A stretch of 37,039 bases of DNA from Candidatus Alcyoniella australis (GCA_030765605.1 JAVCCG010000150.1:1-37039), one strand, 5' to 3'. Counted from the stretch's first letter, positions 1-11,148 are shown. The notes: a model not told the origin generated them from the letters alone. Translations and numbers: made by a program.

Positions 1-48
1 CTGACCCTGGTGGTCGAGCCGCATGCTAAGAATCCAGAGGAGGGATGA
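1..48 (+). CDS. 3' end of an NfeD-like membrane protease-associated gene (partial)
   Basis: Frame 1 is open from the window edge for 15 codons and ends in TGA at 46-48, four bases before the slipin start. The visible residues read LTLVVEPHAKNPEEG. The short hydrophobic beta-strand ending in V-E-P resembles the end of the OB-fold of NfeD proteins, which usually sit directly upstream of slipin genes and act with them in membrane quality control. The call rests mainly on this gene order. Only 15 residues are visible, so any other upstream partner remains possible. Confidence 0.45.
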   Translation: MTLVVEPHAKNPEEG

Positions 49-51
49 CCA

Positions 52-840
52 ATGTTCGGAAACTTGATCGGAGGATTGATCGGTGGATTGGGCGTGGTGG
101 TCGTAATCGTCGCCCTGTTCATTCTGTCCGGTATCCGAGTCCTCAACGAATACGAGCGTGGCGTGCTGTTCCGTTTCGGACGGATCACCACTACCAAGGG
201 GCCTGGGCTGAAGTGGATCATCCCGCTGGTCGACCGCATGGTGCGCATCAGCACGCGGATCGTGGCCATCGACGTGCCGCCCCAGGACGTGATCACCAAA
301 GACAACGTCTCGATGAAGGTCAACGCGGTTATCTACTTCCGCGTGATGGAGCCGGTCAAGGCGGTAATCGAGGTCGAGAACTACCTTTACGCAACCAGCC
401 AGTACAGCCAAACCACGTTGCGCTCGGTGCTTGGCACTGCGGAGCTAGACGAGGTACTCAGCGAGCGCGAGAAGCTCAACGCGCTGCTGCAGAAGATCAT
501 CGACGAGCACACCGACCCCTGGGGCATCAAGGTCACGGCGGTGGAGATCAAACACATCGACCTGCCGCAGGAGATGCAGCGTGCCATGGCGCGCCAGGCC
601 GAGGCAGAGCGTGAGCGACGCGCCAAGATCATCGCCGCGGACGGCGAATATCAGGCGGCCGAGAAACTGCACATGGCCTCGGTGGTGATAGCCAAGGAGC
701 CGATTGCGCTTCAGCTGCGCTTCCTGCAGACACTGGTCGAGATCGCCAGCGAGAAAAACTCGACCACGATCCTGCCCGTGCCGATCGATATCATCAGGCC
801 CTTTATGAAAATATTGGAGAAGCACGCCGGGGAAGATTAG
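52..840 (+). CDS. Slipin family (SPFH/Band 7) membrane protein
   Basis: This 262-residue protein has one N-terminal membrane segment at about residues 8-27. An SPFH/Band 7 domain follows, with the family signatures [13 protein letters not shown] (about 32-44) and [12 protein letters not shown] (about 50-61), and then an alanine/glutamate-rich coiled coil ([13 protein letters not shown]). Slipins are stomatin relatives that oligomerise at the inner membrane and pair with NfeD proteases. The length is normal for bacterial slipins. The ATG is preceded by a strong Shine-Dalgarno sequence, GAGGAGGG at 37-44, lying inside the end of the upstream gene, so the two genes are probably co-transcribed. 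A terminator follows at 872-898. The family call is secure; the cellular role is inferred from relatives. Confidence 0.93.
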   Translation: MFGNLIGGLIGGLGVVVVIVALFILSGIRVLNEYERGVLFRFGRITTTKGPGLKWIIPLVDRMVRISTRIVAIDVPPQDVITKDNVSMKVNAVIYFRVMEPVKAVIEVENYLYATSQYSQTTLRSVLGTAELDEVLSEREKLNALLQKIIDEHTDPWGIKVTAVEIKHIDLPQEMQRAMARQAEAERERRAKIIAADGEYQAAEKLHMASVVIAKEPIALQLRFLQTLVEIASEKNSTTILPVPIDIIRPFMKILEKHAGED

Positions 841-871
841 GACTAATCGCGAGTTCGACAACGTGCACCCG

Positions 872-898
872 ACCCGGCCTCAAGGGAGGCCGGGTTTT
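872..898 (+). terminator. Rho-independent terminator after the slipin gene
   Basis: A perfect 10-bp stem, ACCCGGCCTC / GAGGCCGGGT, with an AAGG loop is followed directly by a run of four T. It lies 31 bases after the slipin stop and separates that gene from the queA operon. Confidence 0.88.
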
Positions 899-943
899 CC
901 TGTTCTACCGATAATGGCCCGAACAGCAACGGTCGGCAGGTTC

Positions 944-952
944 TGGTAATAT
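944..952 (+). promoter_or_regulatory. Candidate extended -10 promoter for the queA operon
   Basis: The 195-base gap between slipin and queA holds TGG-TAATAT, an extended -10 element (TGN plus a good -10 hexamer), about 84 bases before the queA start. No convincing -35 box sits at the right distance, so this is a pattern-based suggestion. Apart from the terminator I see nothing else in this gap. Confidence 0.3.
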
Positions 953-1035
953 GCGGTTGTCGGCGAGGCACTGAACGACCACAGCTCGACCCGGCATTAC
1001 TTTAAGCACAATACGTTGCACACGATGGAGCAGCT

Positions 1036-3215
<2,180 letters not shown>

Positions 3216-3234
3216 TCGAGCGAGGGAACGGATA

Positions 3235-3690
3235 ATGCTGGCAAGCCTAATTACGTGGATATTATCTATCGGTCCTGCATTTGCAGTTCAGCCGATCGTC
3301 GACGGCCAGGCGGCAGCCCCTGCGGCGCCAGCCGCAGAGGGTGCTGCGCAGGCGGTTTCTCCTGCGACCCCGCAGGCCATGGACCTCTGTGGACAGGGCG
3401 GAAACGCATTCAGCCTGGTCTGGATCGCCGCGCTGATCGCAGTCTTCTACTTCATGATGATCAGGCCGCAGTCCAAGCGCGCCAAGGAGCATCAGGGCCT
3501 GATCGGCGGACTGAAAAAGGGCGACAACATCGTCCTCAACTCGGGGATCTACGGTTCGATCGTCGGACTATCCGAAAATGTGGCCACAGTGGAAATCGCC
3601 GAAAAGGTCCGCATCCGCGTGGCCAAGACCCAGATCGCTGGATATTCCAAGGATGCGGACAAGGCCCTGGAGCAGGCGGATAAACGATGA
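3235..3690 (+). CDS. yajC: Preprotein translocase subunit YajC
   Basis: This 151-residue inner-membrane protein belongs to the SecDF-YajC accessory complex of the Sec translocon. The core is the membrane helix followed by FYFMMIRPQSKRAKEHQ, the diagnostic YajC signature, and then LKKGDNIVLNSGIYGSIVGL. It is longer than the roughly 110-residue E. coli protein: the extra N-terminus is a hydrophobic, signal-like segment (residues 1-17) followed by an Ala/Pro-rich linker, so the N-terminal part may lie in the periplasm. The ATG has GAGGGA a few bases upstream. Its position between tgt and secD is the conserved one. The function is confident; the significance of the extension is unknown. Confidence 0.94.
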   Translation: MLASLITWILSIGPAFAVQPIVDGQAAAPAAPAAEGAAQAVSPATPQAMDLCGQGGNAFSLVWIAALIAVFYFMMIRPQSKRAKEHQGLIGGLKKGDNIVLNSGIYGSIVGLSENVATVEIAEKVRIRVAKTQIAGYSKDADKALEQADKR

Positions 3691-3730
3691 AAGCCGCCGA
3701 TTTTTATCGATCGACAGCGGAGCAGCGCCG

Positions 3731-5347
3731 ATGAGCCGCAATCTCAAGTCGCGCCTGGCCTTAATCGCCGGGTTGACGGTCCTCGCCCTGCTGCTGCTGG
3801 TTCCGACCATGCGCGGCCAGGGCGTACCGTTATTCGCCTCCTACCAGCTGGACAAGCTCTCGCTGGGATTGGACCTCGCCGGCGGCATGCACCTGAAGTA
3901 CCTGGTGCGTACCGACAAGTACATCGAGAGCAGGCTCGCGGAGATCAAATCCGAGGTCCGGCTGATCTACGAGCACGAGAAGAAGACACCGCCGGAGTTT
4001 GAACTCGACCGCAAGAACCTTATGCTGAAGCTGATCTACCCCGACGCCGAGAGCCTGCGGGCCGACGACGAGCTGCTGCGCGACCGTTTCAGCGGTTTTG
4101 ATCGCGACCGCGACGGCAACGCCATTGTGCTTACGCCCAACTCCGACTTCCGGCGTCTGCTCGAGCGCGAGGCCGTGGACCAGGCCGAGGATACGATCCG
4201 CAAGCGCACCAACGAGCTGGGAGTCAAGGGCAGCTCGATCCATTACCAGCGCACCCAAGGGGTCGATACGCTGGTGATCCAGCTTCCCGGCGTCCACGAT
4301 GTGGGCGAGGCCAAGAAATGGCTGGGCAAACCAGCGGTCCTGCAGTTCAAACTGGTTCCCGACAACCGACATGTTGCCAAGGACGTCGAGACGCTCAAGG
4401 AGCGTTTCCCGGATTACGAGCGTCAGGGAATGGAGATCTACCCGCACCGCGGGAAACCTCCCGAGGGTGAGGATCAAGGCCCGATCATCGCCTACTACAT
4501 GCTCCAAATTGCTCCCGACATCAACGGCGCGGACCTGGCCAACGCCAACGCGTCCCTCGATCAATACGGACTTCCCGCAGTCAGCTTCCGCTTCAACGAC
4601 GCGGCTGCGCGCAAGTTCGCCAATATCACCGGCGCCAACATCGGCAAGCAGTTGGCCATCGTGCTCGACGACGAAATCGTCAGTTCTCCGAACATCCAAT
4701 CGCGTATCCACGGATCCGGGATCATCAGCGGCAGCTTCTCGGACCAGGACGTGCAACAGCTCGCCGGCGTATTGCGCTCGGGCCATTTGGTGGTTCCGCT
4801 CGAGGTTCAGGAAGAGCGCACGATCTCTGCCAGCCTCGGTGCGGACTCGGTCCACAAGGGCACATTGGCGATGGTCATCGGCATGGCGCTGGTGATGATC
4901 TTCATGGTGATCTACTACAAGGGCGCGGGACTGCTGGCCGACCTGGCGCTGGTGCTCAACATCCTGTTCATTCTCGCCGGGCTATCGTTGTTCGGCGCAA
5001 CGCTGACCTTCCCGGGCATCGCGGGCATGATCCTCACCGTGGGCATGGCCGTGGACGGCAACATCATCGTTTTCGAGCGCATCCGCGAGGAGCTGCGGAT
5101 CGGCAAGAGCGCGCGAAGTTCGGTGCAATCGGGCTACGACAAAGCCACCTGGACGATTCTCGACGCCAACATCACCACGGTAGTCGCGGCGCTGATGCTG
5201 TTCCAGTTCGGCACCGGCCCGATCAAGGGCTTCGCCGTGACCCTGATCATTGGTGTGCTCAGCTCGATGTTCACCGCGATCGTGGTCACACGCAGCGTTT
5301 ACGACATCCTAATCGAGAAGACCCGCTTCGAGCGGATCAGCATCTAG
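3731..5347 (+). CDS. secD: Protein translocase subunit SecD
   Basis: This 538-residue inner-membrane protein, with SecF, uses the proton gradient to pull preproteins through SecYEG. An N-terminal helix leads to a large periplasmic region, including DQAEDTIRKRTNELGV and LQFKLVPD (P1 domain) and the segment LRSGHLVVPLEVQEERTI, followed by the RND-type membrane domain with GMAVDGNIIVFERIREEL. The motif has Gly where most SecD proteins have Ala, a mild change. The frame is open further upstream from 3578, but that stretch overlaps yajC in another frame. ATG at 3731, with GGAG at 3719-3722, gives the expected MSRNLKSRLAL start. It is followed ten bases later by secF. Confidence 0.96.
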   Translation: MSRNLKSRLALIAGLTVLALLLLVPTMRGQGVPLFASYQLDKLSLGLDLAGGMHLKYLVRTDKYIESRLAEIKSEVRLIYEHEKKTPPEFELDRKNLMLKLIYPDAESLRADDELLRDRFSGFDRDRDGNAIVLTPNSDFRRLLEREAVDQAEDTIRKRTNELGVKGSSIHYQRTQGVDTLVIQLPGVHDVGEAKKWLGKPAVLQFKLVPDNRHVAKDVETLKERFPDYERQGMEIYPHRGKPPEGEDQGPIIAYYMLQIAPDINGADLANANASLDQYGLPAVSFRFNDAAARKFANITGANIGKQLAIVLDDEIVSSPNIQSRIHGSGIISGSFSDQDVQQLAGVLRSGHLVVPLEVQEERTISASLGADSVHKGTLAMVIGMALVMIFMVIYYKGAGLLADLALVLNILFILAGLSLFGATLTFPGIAGMILTVGMAVDGNIIVFERIREELRIGKSARSSVQSGYDKATWTILDANITTVVAALMLFQFGTGPIKGFAVTLIIGVLSSMFTAIVVTRSVYDILIEKTRFERISI

Positions 5348-5356
5348 GGGCCGGCT

Positions 5357-6310
5357 ATGGAGTGGATTAAACCCGGAACCAATGTCAACTTCATGGGCTG
5401 GCGCAAACCGGCCATTGCAATTTCGCTGCTGCTGCTCACCGTATCGTTTGCATTGTTTCTGTTTCAGGGACCCAACCTGGGAATCGATTTCAAAGGCGGC
5501 ATCGAGATCCGCGTGTCGTTCTCTCAGGATCCCGGAATGGACGGCATCCGCGACGCGCTCAAACCGCTGGGCATGGGCGAGGCCCAGATCCAGAAATTTA
5601 CGAACATTCCAGGCAAGAACATCTACACGATCCAGCTCAAGGGCGAGCAGGAAGTCGACGTTAAAGCGGCCGATGAATCGACCGTGATGGGCGACCGCGC
5701 CATCGAGATTTCGGAGACCCTTACCAACAGTTTCCCCAGCATGCAGGTCGAAATCATCTCGGCCGACGTGGTCGGCGACATGGTCGGACAGGATTTAAAG
5801 TCAAAGGCGTTTTGGGCCGTGCTGCTGGCAATGGGCGGCATCCTGATCTACGTGGGCTATCGCTTCGACTTCCGTTACTCACCCGGGGCGATCGCAGCCC
5901 TGGCCCACGACGTGATTATCACCATGGGCGTGTTCGTGGCTATTCAGCACGAGTTCAACCTCACGACCATTGCCGCGCTGCTGACGATTGCCGGGTACTC
6001 GGTCAACGATACGATCATCGTCTTCGACCGTATCCGCGAGGGACGCCGTAAATACCACCGCGACAAGCTCGTGAACGTCGTCAACAAGAGCATCAACGAG
6101 ACCCTGTCGCGTACGCTGCTGTCCAGTTTCACAACGGCTATCGCCGTGCTGGCAATGTTCTTCCTCGGCGGCGAACTGCTGCGCGACTTCTCGTTGGCAA
6201 TGATCGTTGGCATCCTGGTCGGCACCTACTCGTCGATCTTCGTTGCCAGCCCGGTATTCCTCGGACTGGAGGCTACGTTCGCCAAGCGGCGCAAACGCCG
6301 GGCCAGATAG
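5357..6310 (+). CDS. secF: Protein translocase subunit SecF
   Basis: This 317-residue partner of SecD is a normal-length SecF. An N-terminal helix is followed by GPNLGIDFKGGIEIRV, the periplasmic domain signature. The membrane domain carries YRFDFRYSPGAIAALAHDVIIT and AGYSVNDTIIVFDRIRE, which are strongly conserved in SecF; the second includes the acidic residue tied to proton coupling in the family. The C-terminus ends in a basic tail (FAKRRKRRAR). It begins ten bases after secD and its stop abuts the recJ start, so all these genes are likely one transcript. There are no unusual features. Confidence 0.96.
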   Translation: MEWIKPGTNVNFMGWRKPAIAISLLLLTVSFALFLFQGPNLGIDFKGGIEIRVSFSQDPGMDGIRDALKPLGMGEAQIQKFTNIPGKNIYTIQLKGEQEVDVKAADESTVMGDRAIEISETLTNSFPSMQVEIISADVVGDMVGQDLKSKAFWAVLLAMGGILIYVGYRFDFRYSPGAIAALAHDVIITMGVFVAIQHEFNLTTIAALLTIAGYSVNDTIIVFDRIREGRRKYHRDKLVNVVNKSINETLSRTLLSSFTTAIAVLAMFFLGGELLRDFSLAMIVGILVGTYSSIFVASPVFLGLEATFAKRRKRRAR

Positions 6311-8035
6311 GTGTTGCGTAAGCCCCGCCGCTGGATTCTTCCCGAGACGGACAATCAGTCAGCAACTACACCGTTCCCCGGCAGTGAGGAGCTGCATCCG
6401 CTGGTGCGTCGTATTTTGGAGGGCCGCGGCATCTCTTCTGAGCAGGCGCCCGGATTTCTAAACCCGTCGCTGTCCGACCTGATTGAACCGCTGGGGCTCA
6501 AGGGGATGCAGGTCGCAGTCGAGCGCCTGGAGCAGGCGGTGGTCGAACGCCAACCGCTGGCGATCTACGGCGATTACGACGTGGACGGTCTGACCTCGAC
6601 GGCGATCCTCAGCGAGTTCTTCCGCGAAATCGACGTCCCGGTGCTCAACTACATCCCCAACCGGCTGCGCGAGGGTTACGGCCTCAACTCACAGGCCCTC
6701 GATACAATCGCCGCCCAGGGGCCGCGGCTGGTCGTTACTGTCGATTGCGGCACTGCGGCAGTGGCCGAGGCCGAATACGCTCATAGCCTTGGAATCGAAC
6801 TGATCATCACCGACCACCACAAGGCCGGGGATACGCCTCCACGTTGCGTGGCGATGGTCAATCCCAATCAGCCGGGTTGTACTTTTCCGGACAAAGGTCT
6901 GGCAGGCGTCGGGGTCGCGTTCTATCTGTTGATAGCCTTGCGTCGCAGATTACGCGAGACCAATGCAGTGCCCGAAGAACGCATTCCCGATCTTAAATCA
7001 CTGCTCGATCTGGTGGCGCTGGGTACGGTGGCCGACATCGCGCCGCTGAAGGGCCAAAATCGGATACTGGTCAGCAAGGGACTCAAGCTGCTCAGCGAGG
7101 AGTCGCGTCTGGGAATCAGGGCGCTGAAAAAGGTCGCCGGCATGACCGGTCAGCGGGTGAGCGCCGGATCGGTGGGGTTCCGCCTCGGGCCGCGAATCAA
7201 CGCGGCCGGCAGGTTGGGCATGGCGGAGTTCGCGCTGAAGCTTTTAACAACTCGAAACGCGCTCGAGGCCAGTGAGATGGCTGACCTGTTGGAGCGCGAG
7301 AACCGCACGCGCCAACAGATCGAACGCGAGATGTACGATCAGGCGAGCCGTATGTTGCGCGACATGGGCGACGACGTCTCAGGGCTTTACAGCTTGGTGT
7401 TGGCCTCCGACGGTTGGCACCAGGGCGTAGTTGGGATCGTGGCCAGCAAGCTCTCCGAGGAGCTGCACTTGCCGGTGGCAATGATCTCGCTCAAGGGTGC
7501 AATCGGCCGGGGCTCCGCCCGTGGGATCCAGCAGCTCGACCTGTACGACGCGCTTTCTGACAGCCGCGAGCTATTCGAGGATTTTGGAGGACACAAGTAC
7601 GCTGCCGGCTTCTCGATCAAGCTCGATAATGTCCAGCAGCTGCGCGAAAATTTCGAGCAGTCGGTGCGCTCGCGTATCCAGCCCGACGACCTGATGCCGC
7701 AGCTCAAAATCGACTCGGAAATCGATCCGCAGATTATCAACGATCAGTTGCTGAACGAACTCTCCGCCCTGGCGCCTTTTGGCGCCGGCAATCCCGAGCC
7801 GGTGTTCGCCGCGTTCAACATTAAGCTGATCAACAGCAAGGTGGTGGGAGGCGACCATCTCAAGTTATGGCTCGACTCGGGCAAGGGTACGCTCGAGGCG
7901 ATCGGCTTTAACATGGGGCGGCTTCACGATCAACTGAGCGATAGAGTCCACTTGGCGTTCTGCCCACGCTTCGACATGTTCGGGGGACGTCGCAAGATCA
8001 CGCTGCACCTGCGCGACGTCAAACTTCCTGACTGA
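6311..8035 (+). CDS. recJ: Single-stranded-DNA-specific 5'-3' exonuclease RecJ
   Basis: This 574-residue enzyme degrades single-stranded DNA 5' to 3' in recombination and mismatch and base-excision repair. The DHH-family motifs are in order: DYDVDG (residues 88-93), VDCGT (about 144-148), TDHH (167-170) and VADIAPL, followed by the DHHA1 part with GRGSARG and the late GGHKYAAGF. Length equals the usual bacterial RecJ. The start is GTG at 6311 immediately after the secF stop, with TTG as the next codon. Early residues such as LHPLVRRILEGRGI fit family N-termini, so little is missing. The gene faces the next gene tail to tail with a two-base gap. Confidence 0.96.
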   Translation: MLRKPRRWILPETDNQSATTPFPGSEELHPLVRRILEGRGISSEQAPGFLNPSLSDLIEPLGLKGMQVAVERLEQAVVERQPLAIYGDYDVDGLTSTAILSEFFREIDVPVLNYIPNRLREGYGLNSQALDTIAAQGPRLVVTVDCGTAAVAEAEYAHSLGIELIITDHHKAGDTPPRCVAMVNPNQPGCTFPDKGLAGVGVAFYLLIALRRRLRETNAVPEERIPDLKSLLDLVALGTVADIAPLKGQNRILVSKGLKLLSEESRLGIRALKKVAGMTGQRVSAGSVGFRLGPRINAAGRLGMAEFALKLLTTRNALEASEMADLLERENRTRQQIEREMYDQASRMLRDMGDDVSGLYSLVLASDGWHQGVVGIVASKLSEELHLPVAMISLKGAIGRGSARGIQQLDLYDALSDSRELFEDFGGHKYAAGFSIKLDNVQQLRENFEQSVRSRIQPDDLMPQLKIDSEIDPQIINDQLLNELSALAPFGAGNPEPVFAAFNIKLINSKVVGGDHLKLWLDSGKGTLEAIGFNMGRLHDQLSDRVHLAFCPRFDMFGGRRKITLHLRDVKLPD

Positions 8036-8037
8036 GG

Positions 8038-9996
8038 CTACTGGACCAACGCAATCCGCGAGAGTTGAATCGTCTTTGGTCGATCGTCCCCGGGAAAGCC
8101 TACGTCGGAGGGAACGAAGCTTGGACTGATCGACAAACGCAGCGCCAGATTCTGCCCCGAGGTCGTCGTATCAGCGAGCTCAATCCGACGTTCGAATAAT
8201 CCACTGTGTTCAATTTTGAAGCTTCCCAGGCTGTTGCCGTCAAGCTCGAGATCGATGGTAACGGGGCGATCGTTCAACAATGAGAGATCCGCAAATCCGC
8301 TGAGTTCCAAGGCGTTGCGCGCGCCTGATGCGCGCAGCAGCGCAAGCGATTGCGGGGCCAACCAGGCCAGACGATCTTCGCCGGAGTAGCTAAATCCACG
8401 AGCCAACTGCAACGGATCGAAGTTTTCTTGGGCAATCTCGATCAGCTCAGTGGCCTGAGTTTCCAGGGCATCGATGGCCGCCGCGGCGCTGGTGTAGAAC
8501 AGCAGGATCTCGACTCGGTAATCGATAAAGTCGATTCGCGGATCGCGGATCCAATTCGCGTCAATATACTGGCGAGCGAATCCCGCAGGATCGAAGAAGC
8601 CCTCATAGCTGGTTACCAGCCAGACGCGTTGCGGATTGTGCTTGCGCAGGTTGCGTTTGATCCAAACCTCGATCGGCTGTTGTTCGAGTTGGCCGAAGAC
8701 GAACGGGTCGCAGAGCAGGATATATTCAACCTGCGCCGGGCCGTGGTAGTAGTGCAAAAATCCGCCGGCCGCCCCGTCGTGGTAGACCAAAACCAGGTCG
8801 TCTTGCGATGCGAGCTGCGCCAGATGTTGCGCCGCCCCGCGCCAATCGTCACGCTGCAATTTGGGATCGCTACGCGCCTGTTTGATCGAAAGTAGACTCA
8901 GCGCGATGCACAACGCCAACAGGCCCCATGCGGCGTAACGCATCCAGGAGCGTAATGAAACGAATCCGGCGCCGGCTGCCAGGCAGATCAGCGGCAAGTA
9001 GCCGATTAGATAATTCGGCCGCATTATCGGAGCGGCCAGCGACAACAGAAAAACTACCAGCAACGGACCAAGCGCACAGAAAAGCAACAGGGGGCGCAGC
9101 AGCGGTGTTCTCTTGTCGCCGATCAATCCACAGCCGTAGAGCATCCAGAAGGGCAACGCGAGCAAGGCCAGCAACAGCATGAAGGCCGTCGAGTCGTGAG
9201 GAAGGGCGTCGATCCAAGGCAACAGGGCTGTAACGTCCGACTCCGGACCTCCGATCGCCAGAGAAATCCAGACCTGCCAAATTGATCGACCGACCGACGC
9301 CAGCTCACGAAATTGAAAGGAACGGTTGAACAACAGCTGCACGGCGATCGGGAAGGCCAGGGGAAGGCAAAGCAGCGCAAGTTTGGCAACAGCCTTGATC
9401 CGCCTGGACCAACTCGGCGCGTCCCGGCGCAGATAGACGATCAATGCTGCGTGACCCAGCAACAGGAACAGACTGAAGTAATGCGTCCAGATCGCAGCTC
9501 CCGCGGCCAGCACATACAGGTGCTCTGAACGTCTGTCGCGGCGATCGATCCAGCGCATAAGGGCCCAGGTGCACAGCAGGCACATCAGGGCAAACAACGT
9601 GTAGTAGCGCAGTTCCTGCGAGAAGTAGACATGGAACGGATTGACCGCCAACAGCAGTGCCGATGCGCCGGCCACGCGCGGTCCGTTCAAACGTCGCGCC
9701 AAGAGGTAGAGCACTGCCACCGCCGCAATGCCCAGCAGCGCGGGCAGCAGCCTCATCCAGGCCGCAGCGTCGCTGATGCGCGACCAGAGGTTGAACAGTG
9801 CATAGCTCAACGGCGGATTTACGTCGGCCAGCCCGACAAGCGCCAGCATGTCCGCCAGCGGTCGATTGCTGATCGTCAGCGTGCTGACCTCGTCGTGCCA
9901 CAGCGACTGATCGTCCAGACCCAGTAGGCGCAGCACTGCGGCTAGGGCGACTATCGCCAGCAAGACCAGCGGCTCATGTAAACGACGCAAGTTCAC
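8038..9996 (-). CDS. GT39-type (ArnT/PMT-like) membrane glycosyltransferase with C-terminal accessory domain
   Basis: This 652-residue GT-C fold protein has about 10-12 membrane helices. After helix 1 comes SLWHDEV with the acidic pair Asp35-Glu36, and then the loop NPPLSY (about 60-65), the classical signature of lipid-phosphate-sugar-dependent GT39/ArnT enzymes. These transfer a sugar from a polyprenyl carrier to protein or lipid outside the inner membrane. The last roughly 118 residues form a soluble, probably beta-rich domain (FSYSGEDRLAW, later FVPSDVGF) that resembles the tandem domains in the radical SAM proteins at 14738 and 16669. The start is GTG with a weak ribosome site. Donor and acceptor cannot be told from sequence. 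Confidence 0.85.
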   Translation of the reverse strand: MNLRRLHEPLVLLAIVALAAVLRLLGLDDQSLWHDEVSTLTISNRPLADMLALVGLADVNPPLSYALFNLWSRISDAAAWMRLLPALLGIAAVAVLYLLARRLNGPRVAGASALLLAVNPFHVYFSQELRYYTLFALMCLLCTWALMRWIDRRDRRSEHLYVLAAGAAIWTHYFSLFLLLGHAALIVYLRRDAPSWSRRIKAVAKLALLCLPLAFPIAVQLLFNRSFQFRELASVGRSIWQVWISLAIGGPESDVTALLPWIDALPHDSTAFMLLLALLALPFWMLYGCGLIGDKRTPLLRPLLLFCALGPLLVVFLLSLAAPIMRPNYLIGYLPLICLAAGAGFVSLRSWMRYAAWGLLALCIALSLLSIKQARSDPKLQRDDWRGAAQHLAQLASQDDLVLVYHDGAAGGFLHYYHGPAQVEYILLCDPFVFGQLEQQPIEVWIKRNLRKHNPQRVWLVTSYEGFFDPAGFARQYIDANWIRDPRIDFIDYRVEILLFYTSAAAAIDALETQATELIEIAQENFDPLQLARGFSYSGEDRLAWLAPQSLALLRASGARNALELSGFADLSLLNDRPVTIDLELDGNSLGSFKIEHSGLFERRIELADTTTSGQNLALRLSISPSFVPSDVGFPGDDRPKTIQLSRIALVQ

Positions 9997-10066
9997 GTCC
10001 AGAGTCTAAATGAATCGCGCTTTACGACAAAGAACACAAAAAAATGACGCGATGCATAAAAAAGGC

Positions 10067-10095
10067 TTGACAGTCTTGACGCGCCGCATTATATT
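10067..10095 (+). promoter_or_regulatory. Sigma70-type promoter of the phasin-like gene
   Basis: TTGACA at 10067-10072, a 17-base spacer and TATATT at 10090-10095 form a near-consensus housekeeping promoter. It is followed by an untranslated leader of roughly 80 bases and a strong Shine-Dalgarno, AGGGAG at 10171-10176. This predicts strong constitutive expression. Confidence 0.8.
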
Positions 10096-10183
10096 TGACG
10101 CACTGAGTCACAAGAACGCGCCAATGACAGCGCGCTGAGATAGATCAACTAAAACGATTGTCGAGATCAAAGGGAGTTAAACA

Positions 10184-10588
10184 ATGGCACAGATCAAGAT
10201 CAGTCAGGTACGCGAGGGCGTCAAGACCGCTCTCAAGCCGCTGGCGAACCTCGAAGAGCGCTTCAAGGAAATCGTCGAGAAGATCCAGTCCCAGAAGGTC
10301 AAGACCGACGACCTGCCAAAAGTACTCAACGAGCTTACCGGCAAACTGAAAAAGGCCCGCAGCGAGTTCGAGCGTTCCTTCAGCGACGGTCTGACCCAGA
10401 TGATGGGCGCGATCAACGTCGCCACCAAGGCCGACATCGACGCCATCGACAAGAAGATCGACAAGCTGGCCAAGCAGATGGCCAAACTGCAGGCCCCCAG
10501 CGCCAAAAAGGCCCCGGTCAAGAAAGCCGTTGCCAAGAAGGCCCAGGCCAAAAAGCCGGTTGCCAAGAAAAAAGCATCCAAGAAGTAA
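10184..10588 (+). CDS. Phasin-like protein with histone-H1-like Lys/Ala tail
   Basis: This 134-residue protein has no signal peptide and no membrane segment. Residues 1-104 are helical heptads ending in ATKADIDAIDKKIDKLAKQM, which resembles the leucine-zipper-like region of PhaF/PhaI polyhydroxyalkanoate granule proteins. Residues about 105-134 are a Lys/Ala/Pro tail (AKKAPVKKAVAKK), like the DNA-binding tails of PhaF, AlgP and bacterial H1-like proteins. I infer a structural protein bridging granules, or other partners, with the nucleoid. No PHA synthase is in the window, so a purely nucleoid-associated role is equally possible. It is monocistronic, with a near-perfect promoter, strong ribosome site and clear terminator, suggesting an abundant protein. 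Confidence 0.75.
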   Translation: MAQIKISQVREGVKTALKPLANLEERFKEIVEKIQSQKVKTDDLPKVLNELTGKLKKARSEFERSFSDGLTQMMGAINVATKADIDAIDKKIDKLAKQMAKLQAPSAKKAPVKKAVAKKAQAKKPVAKKKASKK

Positions 10589-10643
10589 CATCAAGCTACG
10601 GTGAATAGCTGAATAGTTTTCCTGGCTCCTAAATATGTATCTC

Positions 10644-10675
10644 GCCCGCTACCCCCCAGCAGCGGGCATTTTTTT
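10644..10675 (+). terminator. Rho-independent terminator of the phasin-like gene
   Basis: A 7-bp perfect stem, GCCCGCT / AGCGGGC, with a 10-base C-rich loop is followed by ATTTTTTTT. It lies 55 bases after the stop codon. Confidence 0.85.
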
Positions 10676-10702
10676 ATTTCGGCCAAGGTTCTCTGCGTTG
10701 CA

Positions 10703-10750
10703 TTGTTCAGCTGCGGTCGATGGATATAACCAATCATTGTCTGATATAAA
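10703..10750 (+). promoter_or_regulatory. Candidate promoters for queD
   Basis: Two overlapping possibilities lie just upstream of queD. One is TTGTTC (10703-10708) with a 16-base spacer to TATAAC (10725-10730). The other is the extended -10 element TGATATAAA (10742-10750). I saw no preQ1-riboswitch-like pseudoknot in the short leader. Confidence 0.45.
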
Positions 10751-10779
10751 GAAGCGCCGTTTGAAGTAATGGAGGTTCG

Positions 10780-11148
10780 ATGTATCTGCTGACGGTTAAG
10801 GCTGATTTCGCCGCAGCCCACGCCCTGCGCGGTTATAAGGGGGCGTGCGAGTCGCTCCACGGTCACAACTGGATCGTCGAGCTGACTCTCAGCGCCGCGG
10901 TTCTGGACGAAGTGGGCCTTGGCATTGATTTTAAGGAAATGAAAAATCAGCTCAATGCTGAACTAGAGCGATTTGACCACGGCTTTCTCAACGAGGTCGA
11001 GCCCTTCGAGCGGATCAATCCCAGCAGCGAAAACATCTCACGCGTGCTCTACGAACGCCTTTCAAAGCGCCTCAACAGTGACAACGTCAAGGTTGTCGAA
11101 GTGGCGCTGTGGGAAACACCCAACTCGCGGGCCGCATACCGTCCCTGA
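10780..11148 (+). CDS. queD: 6-carboxytetrahydropterin synthase QueD (PTPS family)
   Basis: This 122-residue enzyme of the 6-pyruvoyl-tetrahydropterin synthase family converts dihydroneopterin triphosphate to 6-carboxytetrahydropterin in the queuosine pathway. Zinc ligands His14, His27 and His29 (in HGHNW), the catalytic Cys23 (KGACESLHGH), the FDHGFLN motif (about 65-71) and Glu112 (WETP) are all present. Length and motifs favour QueD over eukaryote-like PTPS, and queA and tgt in the same window support that reading. The ATG has GGAGG at 10771-10775. It stands alone on the plus strand and ends one base from the oppositely oriented gene at 11150. Confidence 0.92.
   Translation: MYLLTVKADFAAAHALRGYKGACESLHGHNWIVELTLSAAVLDEVGLGIDFKEMKNQLNAELERFDHGFLNEVEPFERINPSSENISRVLYERLSKRLNSDNVKVVEVALWETPNSRAAYRP

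Noticed and set aside
3578-3730. Upstream extension of the secD reading frame
   Set aside because: It lies in another frame over yajC and encodes an Arg/Pro/Ser-rich string. ATG 3731 has a ribosome site and the normal SecD N-terminus.
3687-3734. Short ORF overlapping the yajC stop as ATGA
   Set aside because: It is only 15 codons long and ends over the secD start; there is no evidence of a product.
10680-10780. PreQ1 riboswitch in front of queD
   Set aside because: No short hairpin with an A-rich tail and pairing C-rich segment was found; only promoter-like sequence is visible.
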